From Dehalococcoidales bacterium (lineage in GTDB: Bacteria > Chloroflexota > Dehalococcoidia > Dehalococcoidales > RBG-16-60-22), in contig JAUWGD010000114.1 in assembly GCA_030606585.1 (NCBI GenBank), forward strand, positions 1-5,515: 5,515 nt of DNA, in the 5' to 3' direction. Below the pieces are notes generated by a model, which was not told the DNA's origin, made no database searches, and was given only the letters and a program-made list of their open reading frames with translations. Below are positions 1 through 4,776 of the stretch, piece by piece. Position numbers and translations under genes: made by a program. How positions within the stretch are numbered: position 1 is the first letter of the stretch; the number at the start of each line of letters is the position of its first letter.

Positions 1-1264
1 TGTCAAATCGGACACGCTCGTGGGCGGCATGCTGGTCGATAAGGTAGAGTCCGTCGGGTCCCTCAGCCACGATATAGCTGTTCATGACCTGTCCCACGAC
101 CCTCAGTACCGGCAGCGACGCCAGCAGCGACGGCACTACATCAGGCGGAGAATCCGTCCGTTCGGCACCCGACGCAGGTTCCCGGAGTCGCTGAAGTCCG
201 GACGACGGCGCCTGGTACGTAGCAACTACATCCTCGATTCTCGGCACGGGCATCTGCGCCACGAGGGACTGTCGCACCGCCCTCTGCACGGCGCGGAAGA
301 CGTCCGACTCGCTGCGGAACTTCACCTCGCTCTTGGAGGGGTGGATATTAACGTCGATATCCGCCGGGGGGATAGCGATATTGATTACAGCCACCGGGTG
401 CTTGCCCGTCATGAGAAGTCCCGAATAGGCCTCCTCGACGGCGTAAGACAACAGCCGACTGCTCACCCAGCGCCGGTTGATAAAAAAGCTCATATAGCCC
501 CGACCGGCCCGACCGAGCTCCGGCGAGCCGACCATACCGGTTACCTCAATGGCGGACTTCGCCTGTCCAGTCGACCACTCCCCTTCCGTAGGGCTGACCG
601 GCAGCATCTTACCGGCCGTCTCCGTCCCGTAAACATCGATAATACTGTCGATTAGCTGTCCTCGCCCCGACGTCCTCAGCTTTTCCTTACCGTCGACCGA
701 GAATGCAAAGCTCACCCCGGGAAATGCCAGGGCGTACTGGCTGACGATATTGGCAACGTGACCGCTTTCCGTGGGCAGCGACTTCAGGAATTTAAGTCGG
801 GCCGGTACCCTGCGGAACAGGTTTTTCACTGCCACCGTGGTTCCCCGGTTGCGCGACTGACTTTTTTGTTGAACGATACTGCCGCCTTCCAGGCTCACGA
901 AACTGCCCGCCGAATTATCTTCGGCGCGGGTTAGCACCTCCACGTTAGCCACGGCGGCGATGCTGGGGAGCGCCTCGCCGCGAAATCCCAGACTGTCGAT
1001 ATTGAATAAGTCGGACGCGCCGCTTATCTTGCTGGTGGCATGACGCTCGAAAGCCAGGGCTAACTCACCAGAGGGAATCCCGCCGCCGTTATCGGTGACC
1101 CGGATAAGGATTATGCCCCCGCCCCTTATCTCCACCTCTATCCGACTTGCCCCCGCGTCCAGCGCGTTCTCCACCAGCTCCTTGACCACCGAAGCCGGCC
1201 TCTCCACCACCTCGCCGGCGGCAATCTGGCCCACCGTTTCTTTGTCGAGAACTCTTATGGTCAT
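1..1264 (-). CDS. mutL: DNA mismatch repair protein MutL, N-terminal 421 residues (C-terminus outside window)
   Basis: MutL is the GHKL-ATPase that couples MutS mismatch recognition to strand incision and helicase loading. Translating the minus strand from the ATG at 1264 gives an unbroken frame to the window edge. Visible N-terminal motifs are AAGEVVERPASVVKELVEN (15-33) with the catalytic E32/N33, DNGGGI (58-63), the ATP-lid element ATSKI, then LGFRGEAL, and GTTV. They are followed by the transducer segments FINRRWVSSRLL and VNIHPSKSEVKF. A short variable linker of about 50 residues leads into the C-terminal domain, which begins VVGQVMNSYIVAE. The last residues, DQHAAHERVRFD, match the metal-binding endonuclease motif DQHA-x2-E-x4-E of MutL proteins from organisms lacking MutH, except that the final E is D. 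The family is usually about 550-650 residues, so roughly a quarter to a third is missing. No Shine-Dalgarno sequence precedes the ATG. The identification is very secure. Confidence 0.97.
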   Translation of the reverse strand, partial: MTIRVLDKETVGQIAAGEVVERPASVVKELVENALDAGASRIEVEIRGGGIILIRVTDNGGGIPSGELALAFERHATSKISGASDLFNIDSLGFRGEALPSIAAVANVEVLTRAEDNSAGSFVSLEGGSIVQQKSQSRNRGTTVAVKNLFRRVPARLKFLKSLPTESGHVANIVSQYALAFPGVSFAFSVDGKEKLRTSGRGQLIDSIIDVYGTETAGKMLPVSPTEGEWSTGQAKSAIEVTGMVGSPELGRAGRGYMSFFINRRWVSSRLLSYAVEEAYSGLLMTGKHPVAVINIAIPPADIDVNIHPSKSEVKFRSESDVFRAVQRAVRQSLVAQMPVPRIEDVVATYQAPSSGLQRLREPASGAERTDSPPDVVPSLLASLPVLRVVGQVMNSYIVAEGPDGLYLIDQHAAHERVRFD

Positions 1265-1273
1265 GTCACTACA

Positions 1274-1302
1274 ATCTTACACGGTATCGTGTATAATGTC
1301 AA
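1274..1302 (-). promoter_or_regulatory. Sigma-70-type promoter of mutL, nearly leaderless
   Basis: Read on the minus strand, a perfect -35 TTGACA (1302-1297) is separated by exactly 17 bases from a -10-like TAAGAT (1279-1274, 4 of 6 consensus positions). Transcription would start about 7 bases further on, near 1267, only a few bases before the ATG at 1264. That fits the lack of any ribosome-binding site. An A-rich stretch directly upstream of the -35 could act as an UP element. A weaker upstream alternative is TTGACG (1354-1349) with TAAACT (1331-1326), also 17 bases apart. The call rests on motif matching only. Confidence 0.6.
1278..1293. promoter_or_regulatory. Perfect 6-bp inverted repeat inside the mutL promoter spacer (candidate operator)
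   Basis: TACACG (1278-1283) and CGTGTA (1288-1293) are perfect inverted copies around the 4-base centre GTAT. The palindrome lies between the -35 and -10 elements of the putative mutL promoter and overlaps two bases of the -10. A protein bound there would block RNA polymerase. No known regulator motif is recognised, so the operator role is an inference from position and symmetry. Confidence 0.4.
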
Positions 1303-1365
1303 GGATTTTTTGAATGATTTATTAGAGTTTAACCTTTTATTCTTTACCCGTCAAAGAGGAATTGA

Positions 1366-1398
1366 AATCCCCCTTAATCCCCCTTTTCCAAAGGGGGA
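1366..1398. repeat. Tandem AATCCCCCTT unit followed by a 9-bp hairpin; dispersed-repeat-like
   Basis: The 10-base unit AATCCCCCTT occurs twice head-to-tail (1366-1375 and 1376-1385). The second copy runs into a hairpin with stem TCCCCCTTT (1378-1386), loop TCC and complement AAAGGGGGA (1390-1398). Extragenic repeats of this C5/G5 type are scattered through many bacterial genomes, so this is probably a REP-like or MITE-derived element. There is no flanking U-run on either strand, which argues against an intrinsic terminator. Copy number elsewhere in the genome cannot be seen here. Confidence 0.5.
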
Positions 1399-1486
1399 AC
1401 CTAAGGGCTAAGCCGCTGATGATACGGGGCGGCAGGGTGGGAAAAGATAAGAAACGAGGGGGTGGGGAGGAGAAAAATTAAGGGAC

Positions 1487-1514
1487 GGATTGCTTCGCTA
1501 GGCTCGCAATGACA
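1487..1514. repeat. Short dispersed-repeat-like element with ATTGC...GCAAT ends
   Basis: The element has 5-base inverted ends, ATTGC (1489-1493) and GCAAT (1506-1510), around a GC-rich centre with partial internal symmetry, followed by GACA. It closely resembles short extragenic repeats seen many times in anaerobe genomes, with a core like ATTGCTTCGCT...CTCGCAATGACA. On the minus strand the weak hairpin is followed by a TTAATTTTT tract (1480-1472), so it might also help end helicase-gene transcription. The repeat status is recalled from general pattern knowledge and is not demonstrated within this window. Confidence 0.45.
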
Positions 1515-1549
1515 GGTATGGCGGGTGGTTAAGGGGAGGCGGGGAAAAC

Positions 1550-3724
1550 CTAAACCTTCTCTATCTTGGCAAAGCTCAGCAAGAACCTCTTGACGCCCTC
1601 CCCGTCGAAAGCCACCACCACCTCGGCGTCGTTCTTGACGGTCTGGTAGCTCACTACCACGCCCTCGCCGAACTGCTCGTGCCGGATATGGTCGCCCGAC
1701 TTGAACTCGGCGAGCCTGCCTTTAAGCTCTTCGGACTTATCCCTGGCCTCAGAAGTTGCATTCGCCCAGCTGTCCTCGCCCTCCAGAACACTGCTGGTGG
1801 AAATCAACTCCGACGGTATGTCCTGCAGAAAGCGGGAGGGGCGGTTCACGGCGCTGGAGCCCATCAAATGCCGGCGGAAAGCCCGCACCAGGTACACCCG
1901 CTGCTTCGCCCGCGTGATACCCACGTAGCAGAGTCGCCTTTCCTCCTCAAGCTGGGCGGGGTCGTCAATCGACTTAAAGTGCGGCAGGATGCCGTCCTCC
2001 ATGCCGACGATAAACACCACCGGGAACTCCAGTCCCTTGGCCTGATGCAGGGTAATCAGGGTAACGGCCTCGACCTTCTCCTCGAGGTCGTCGACGTCCG
2101 AGACCAGCGCCATGCCCTCAAGAAATTCGGAAAGGCCTTCCAGCGGTTTCAGGTCGCGGTAATCCTGAGCCACCCCGCGCAACTCCAGGACATTCTCCCA
2201 GCGGTCCTCGCCGTCCACCAGCCCCACCAGGTACTGCCGGTAGCCGGAATTTTCGACGACGAGGTCGAATAACTCGACCAGGTTCAACTCGCGACTTTTC
2301 TCGATAAAGCTTTCAATCATCACGGCGAAACCGACCAGCACCTTGACCGTCCTCGAACTGAATGGCAAATCTACCCCGGAGTCCCTGGACTCCGCCAGCA
2401 GCTGCAGCGCTTTATACTCGGGAACACCCTGCGAGCGCGCCCACTGGGTAAGCTCGTCCAGACTGCGCTGGCCGATACCGCGCTGGGGGACATTGATAAT
2501 TCGCATCAGGCTGACGGAATCGTAGGGATTCTGGACAAGCCGGAGATAGGCGATGATGTCCTTGACCTCGCGCCGCTCGTAGAATCGGGTCCCCGCTACC
2601 AGCTTGTAGGGCATGCCGTAGCGGATAAATGCCTCTTCCAGAACCCTCGACTGCGCGTTGGTGCGGTACATCACGGCGCAGTCGCCCGGCTTTACCTCGC
2701 CCCGACTCATCAGGCTATCGATTTCGTTAACGACATACTGGGCTTCCTCCTGCTCGGTGTAGGTCTCGATAACGGCGGCGGGCATTCCCGGCTCGTTCTC
2801 CGTCCACAGGTTCTTGGGCTTGCGGTTGCGATTGGCCGATATGACGTGGGAAGCCGCCTCGAGAATCAACTTAGTAGAACGGTAGCTCTGCTCCAGCAGC
2901 ACCACCTTGGCATCGGGGTAATCCTTTTCGAAATTGAGGATATTGCGCAGGTCGGCCGACCGCCAGGAATAAATCGACTGGTCGGGGTCGCCGACGACGC
3001 AGATATTGCGGTATTTCCCCGCCAGCTGCTTCACCAGCTCGTACTGGACGAGGTTGGTATCCTGGAACTCGTCCACCTGAATGTGCAGGTAGCGATTCTG
3101 GTATCTTTCAAGGAGTTCCGGGTTCTGACGGAAAAGGAACACCGTCTTTAGTAAAAGGTCGTCGAAGTCCAGCGCGCTGCTCTCGTCCAGCAGCTTCTGG
3201 TAGTGTTCATAGACTCGCTGGACCACCTCTTCGAAATAGCTGCGCCCGTGCTTCAGAAATTCATCAGGGGTAATCATCTGGCTCTTGGCACTCGAAATGG
3301 CCGAGAGAATCGCCCGGGGGGCGTACTGCTTGGGGTCGAGCCCTATCTCCTGGAGGCTCTTCTTGAGAAGGCTTATCTGGTCATCGTCGTCATAAATCGT
3401 AAATTTGGAGTCGATGCCGATGGCCTTGCCTTCTATACGCAGTGTGCGGGCGCAGATGGCGTGGAAGGTGCCTAATGTTAAATCCTTGACCGACCCGCTG
3501 ACCAGCCGGTTGAGACGCTCCTCCATCTCGCGGGCGGCTTTATTGGTGAAGGTAACGGCCATGATGCTACGGGGGTTGACCCCGCACACGCGTACGAGGT
3601 AGGCGACGCGGTGGGTGATAACGCGGGTCTTGCCGCTGCCGGGTCCGGCTAAAATGAGTACCGGGCCTTCAATAGCCTCTACGGCTTCTTTTTGGGCGGG
3701 ATTAAGGTCGGCGAGGATGTCCAC
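1550..3724 (-). CDS. pcrA: ATP-dependent 3'-5' DNA helicase, PcrA/UvrD family (superfamily 1)
   Basis: PcrA/UvrD unwinds DNA during mismatch and nucleotide-excision repair, restrains RecA filaments and engages stalled RNA polymerase. The 724-residue product has the full SF1A set: Q motif LNPAQKEAV (7-15), Walker A AGPGSGKT (26-33), Ia TFTNKAA (58-64), GTFH (85-88), Walker B VDEFQDTN (217-224), III VVGDPDQSIYSWR (243-255) and IV LEQSYRST (277-284). The C-terminal part has V ITLHQAKGLEFPVVF (557-571), GMEDGILPH (574-582) and VI CYVGITRAKQRVYL (599-612). The tail from about 675 (SGDHIRHEQFGEGVVVSY) is the Tudor-like domain that in PcrA binds RNA polymerase. Length is normal for the family. The start is GTG at 3724. 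An ATG at 3726 overlaps it but is out of frame, and no Shine-Dalgarno sequence precedes it. Minor variants are P in Walker A and S for N in LEQNYRST. mutL, its mismatch-repair partner, follows on the same strand. Confidence 0.97.
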   Translation of the reverse strand: MDILADLNPAQKEAVEAIEGPVLILAGPGSGKTRVITHRVAYLVRVCGVNPRSIMAVTFTNKAAREMEERLNRLVSGSVKDLTLGTFHAICARTLRIEGKAIGIDSKFTIYDDDDQISLLKKSLQEIGLDPKQYAPRAILSAISSAKSQMITPDEFLKHGRSYFEEVVQRVYEHYQKLLDESSALDFDDLLLKTVFLFRQNPELLERYQNRYLHIQVDEFQDTNLVQYELVKQLAGKYRNICVVGDPDQSIYSWRSADLRNILNFEKDYPDAKVVLLEQSYRSTKLILEAASHVISANRNRKPKNLWTENEPGMPAAVIETYTEQEEAQYVVNEIDSLMSRGEVKPGDCAVMYRTNAQSRVLEEAFIRYGMPYKLVAGTRFYERREVKDIIAYLRLVQNPYDSVSLMRIINVPQRGIGQRSLDELTQWARSQGVPEYKALQLLAESRDSGVDLPFSSRTVKVLVGFAVMIESFIEKSRELNLVELFDLVVENSGYRQYLVGLVDGEDRWENVLELRGVAQDYRDLKPLEGLSEFLEGMALVSDVDDLEEKVEAVTLITLHQAKGLEFPVVFIVGMEDGILPHFKSIDDPAQLEEERRLCYVGITRAKQRVYLVRAFRRHLMGSSAVNRPSRFLQDIPSELISTSSVLEGEDSWANATSEARDKSEELKGRLAEFKSGDHIRHEQFGEGVVVSYQTVKNDAEVVVAFDGEGVKRFLLSFAKIEKV

Positions 3725-3729
3725 ATCTT

Positions 3730-3738
3730 ATTATAGCA
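3730..3738 (-). promoter_or_regulatory. Extended -10 promoter of the helicase gene, apparently leaderless
   Basis: On the minus strand TGC-TATAAT (3738-3730) is a perfect extended -10 element. It ends 5 bases before the GTG start codon. A start site 6-7 bases downstream falls on the start codon itself, predicting an mRNA with no leader, which agrees with the missing ribosome-binding site. No good -35 is found 16-18 bases upstream, as expected when a TGn extension substitutes for it. The prediction is motif-based. Confidence 0.6.
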
Positions 3739-3767
3739 CTTATGGCAGGGTGGAGGCTATGTGAGCA

Positions 3768-3804
3768 TTTGGGAAATATTTTTTAACCATACAATATTTC
3801 CAAA
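3768..3804. repeat. Long A+T-rich inverted repeat in the divergent intergenic region
   Basis: GGAAATATT (3772-3780) and AATATTTCC (3793-3801) are perfect inverted copies separated by 12 bases. With a single bulged G (3771 or a neighbour) the arms extend to TTTGG/CCAAA, giving about 12 pairs. It lies between two divergent genes, about 35-75 bases upstream of the helicase start. There is no clear flanking U-run. It could be an operator, a protein-binding site or a remnant of an inserted element. Confidence 0.45.
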
Positions 3805-3860
3805 TTCCCCCTGTTTAACCGACCCTATTTCACATTTATTTTGTCATCCCTTTTGAGAGA

Positions 3861-3901
3861 AGCAACTCTACGATATGTCCGATAATTATATAAAAGTTGC
3901 T
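3861..3901. repeat. 7-bp inverted repeat AGCAACT / AGTTGCT
   Basis: AGCAACT (3861-3867) and AGTTGCT (3895-3901) are inverted copies with a 27-base A+T-rich spacer. The rest of the 288-base stretch between the helicase start and the next gene is A+T-rich and has no credible open frame. The repeat is short and could be chance in such composition; it is recorded because it sits just upstream of the next promoter. Confidence 0.25.
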
Positions 3902-3942
3902 AATCCCAAATAGTTAACCATCATAATGTGTCATTTTTACTA

Positions 3943-3971
3943 TTGACTTTTTCCATGTTAGTTGTTATAAT
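3943..3971 (+). promoter_or_regulatory. Near-consensus sigma-70 promoter for the winged-helix gene
   Basis: TTGACT (3943-3948, 5 of 6) and TATAAT (3966-3971, 6 of 6) are separated by exactly 17 bases. The predicted start is near 3978, giving a leader of about 59 bases to the ATG at 4037. This is one of the two strongest promoters in the window by motif quality. It points towards the winged-helix gene and the tRNA. Confidence 0.75.
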
Positions 3972-3987
3972 AGACTATTAATAGATG

Positions 3988-4011
3988 ACAGTGTTTTTAC
4001 TGTACTATAAT
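3988..4011 (+). promoter_or_regulatory. Leader region: ACAGT/ACTGT inverted repeat and second TATAAT
   Basis: ACAGT (3988-3992) and ACTGT (3999-4003) form a 5-base inverted repeat with a GTTTTT centre. A second perfect TATAAT follows at 4006-4011, without a recognisable -35. The symmetric site lies 10-25 bases past the predicted start of the upstream promoter, a usual place for a repressor site. Since the downstream gene encodes a likely DNA-binding protein, autoregulation is possible but unproven. Confidence 0.3.
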
Positions 4012-4017
4012 ATTGTC

Positions 4018-4024
4018 AAAGGAG
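4018..4024 (+). promoter_or_regulatory. Ribosome-binding site AAAGGAG of the winged-helix gene
   Basis: AAAGGAG is a seven-base match to the anti-Shine-Dalgarno sequence. It abuts the in-frame ATG at 4025, which is too close to be used. It lies 12 bases before the in-frame ATG at 4037, somewhat long but workable. This decides the start at 4037 over the ATG at 4025 and the in-frame TTG at 4013, which lies upstream of the site. Confidence 0.6.
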
Positions 4025-4036
4025 ATGCAGTCTATA

Positions 4037-4573
4037 ATGCAAAACGAACATCGAGAACTTAACAAAGAACTAATGAAATTAATAGGAGAAAGCCAACCTA
4101 AAGAAGAAATAACCAATAAAGCTTGGGAGGTGAAGGCCATACTATCGAAGGCTTGGCAGGAATATCAAAGCGAAATTTTTCTGTTGGATACCATCATGAA
4201 CAACTTAAAAATAGTTCCAGATTGGCCGCAAGGTTATTGGAACCCAGAAGCTGTGCCACCACGACCGGCTACTGTGGCTCCAAAACGCATTAAAGTATTA
4301 CCCATCACAAACTCCAAGAGAATACTGGATATTGCTGAATATCTGAGAGCGGGCGGAAACACAAAAATAGCTGTCAAGGATATTGTTGAGCGTCTTCGTA
4401 TACAGGGAGACCAGAGAAGCACCAAGAACATAGCAACAAGCGTAGGGAACATTCTTACGAGGTCGAACCAATGGAAGAGATGCGCAACAGGAGAATATGA
4501 ATACATTGGAAATAAATCACAGGAAAGGCAGGAAGGAAAAGAGGAAGTAAAAAATCTAAAAAATAAGGAGTAG
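4037..4573 (+). CDS. Hypothetical protein with C-terminal winged-helix-like domain (178 residues)
   Basis: I do not recognise a named family. Residues 1-58 are charged and predicted mostly helical. Residues 61-88 are proline-rich (WPQGYWNPEAVPPRPATVAP) and look like a linker. Residues 93-157 resemble a winged-helix/HARE-HTH-type fold: helix KRILDIAEYLRAGG, then VKDIVERLRIQG, then RSTKNIATSVGNILTRS as the likely recognition helix, then a wing ending WKRCATGEYEYI. Domains with this layout occur in chromatin and restriction-associated proteins and in bacterial regulators, so DNA binding is inferred. The tail 159-178 is very rich in K and E. The gene is clearly more A+T-rich than the mutL, helicase and acr3 genes and uses AGA and ATA codons freely, suggesting horizontal acquisition. 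It has its own promoter and ribosome-binding site and ends 32 bases before a tRNA gene. Being a real gene is likely; the function is unknown. Confidence 0.8.
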   Translation: MQNEHRELNKELMKLIGESQPKEEITNKAWEVKAILSKAWQEYQSEIFLLDTIMNNLKIVPDWPQGYWNPEAVPPRPATVAPKRIKVLPITNSKRILDIAEYLRAGGNTKIAVKDIVERLRIQGDQRSTKNIATSVGNILTRSNQWKRCATGEYEYIGNKSQERQEGKEEVKNLKNKE

Positions 4574-4603
4574 TGAGTCGACACCACTCCTTAATTATTA
4601 TTT
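4564..4603 (+). terminator. Intrinsic-terminator-like hairpin overlapping the stop codon
   Basis: TAAGGAGT (4564-4571) pairs with ACTCCTTA (4586-4593). After one A/C mismatch, GTG (4573-4575) pairs with CAC (4582-4584), around the loop AGTCGA. A T-rich tract, ATTATTATTT, follows immediately. The stop codon TAG (4571-4573) lies inside the left arm, so a ribosome terminating there would cover part of the stem. The U-tract is interrupted by A residues, so termination may be partial, which matters because the tRNA begins three bases later. Confidence 0.6.
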
Positions 4604-4605
4604 GT

Positions 4606-4690
4606 GGGGGAGTGATGGAATTGGCAGACATGGCAGGTTTGCAACCTGCTGGCTTCAACTGCCGTGGGAGTTCGAGCCTCCCCTCCCCCA
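4606..4690 (+). tRNA. Class II tRNA with leucine-type body and UGC anticodon
   Basis: All arms pair perfectly. Acceptor GGGGGAG (4606-4612) pairs with CTCCCCC (4683-4689). The D-stem ATG/CAT (4615-4617/4629-4631) carries the loop GAATTGGCAGA typical of bacterial tRNA-Leu. The anticodon stem is GCAGG/CCTGC (4633-4637/4645-4649), and the T-arm is GGGAG-TTCGAGC-CTCCC (4666-4682). The variable arm is long (16 bases, GGC-TTCAACT-GCC), which defines class II. The discriminator is A (4690), then CC and T, so CCA is not fully encoded. The anticodon loop TTTGCAA places UGC at 4640-4642, which reads alanine GCA codons. AlaRS requires a G3:U70 pair, but here the third pair is G:C. LeuRS largely ignores the anticodon and favours A73 with a long variable arm. 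Leucine charging is therefore inferred, giving a possible Leu-for-Ala mistranslator. The tRNA call is secure; the isotype is not. Confidence 0.9.
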
Positions 4691-4776
4691 CCTAACTATT
4701 TATATTATCGTACCATAGAAGCCTTAAATGTCAAGCAAGGTAACCCTTAACTCACGTTTTCACACTCCACAGCCCG

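Larger units (their letters stand above)
1303..1549 (-). other. Non-coding spacer between the helicase gene and mutL; C/U-rich in RNA sense
   Basis: No open frame with coding character is present on either strand. Besides the two repeat-like elements, the right two-thirds (about 1400-1549) is strongly G-rich on the plus strand. An RNA leaving the helicase gene would therefore be C/U-rich and G-poor, the composition typical of Rho-loading (rut) sites. No strong intrinsic terminator is visible. I infer Rho-dependent termination after the helicase gene, with mutL transcribed from its own promoter. Confidence 0.35.

Noticed and set aside
20..655. Plus-strand open frame of 211 codons rich in R and H
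   Set aside because: It lies opposite mutL, whose minus-strand frame shows all MutL motifs; the low-complexity composition is typical of an antisense shadow.
1292..1297. Plus-strand TATAAT near the mutL start
   Set aside because: No matching -35 and no gene downstream on the plus strand; it is the by-product of the minus-strand promoter sequence.
1679..2272. Plus-strand open frame of 197 codons within the helicase gene
   Set aside because: Antisense to conserved helicase motifs V and VI; no ribosome-binding site or family resemblance.
4013..4036. Upstream TTG (4013) and ATG (4025) starts for the winged-helix gene
   Set aside because: TTG lies before the AAAGGAG site and the ATG at 4025 directly abuts it; the ATG at 4037 is the first in-frame start a ribosome bound there could reach.
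4638..4644. Reading the tRNA anticodon as GCA (Cys) or CAA (Leu)
   Set aside because: Either shift breaks the perfect GCAGG/CCTGC anticodon stem (for GCA, position 31 U would face C) or loses the invariant U33; only UGC fits a 7-base loop with five paired bases.
4234..4691. Minus-strand open frames opposite the winged-helix gene and the tRNA
   Set aside because: They run through the tRNA or antisense to a better supported gene, with no plausible initiation signal.
4606..4692. tRNA as an integration (att) site
   Set aside because: I searched by eye for a direct repeat of the tRNA 3' end elsewhere in the window and found none, and no integrase gene is present.
4708..4734. Minus-strand TTGACA (4734-4729) followed by GATAAT
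   Set aside because: The spacer is 19 bases and transcription would run antisense into the tRNA with no gene to serve; probably chance in A+T-rich DNA.
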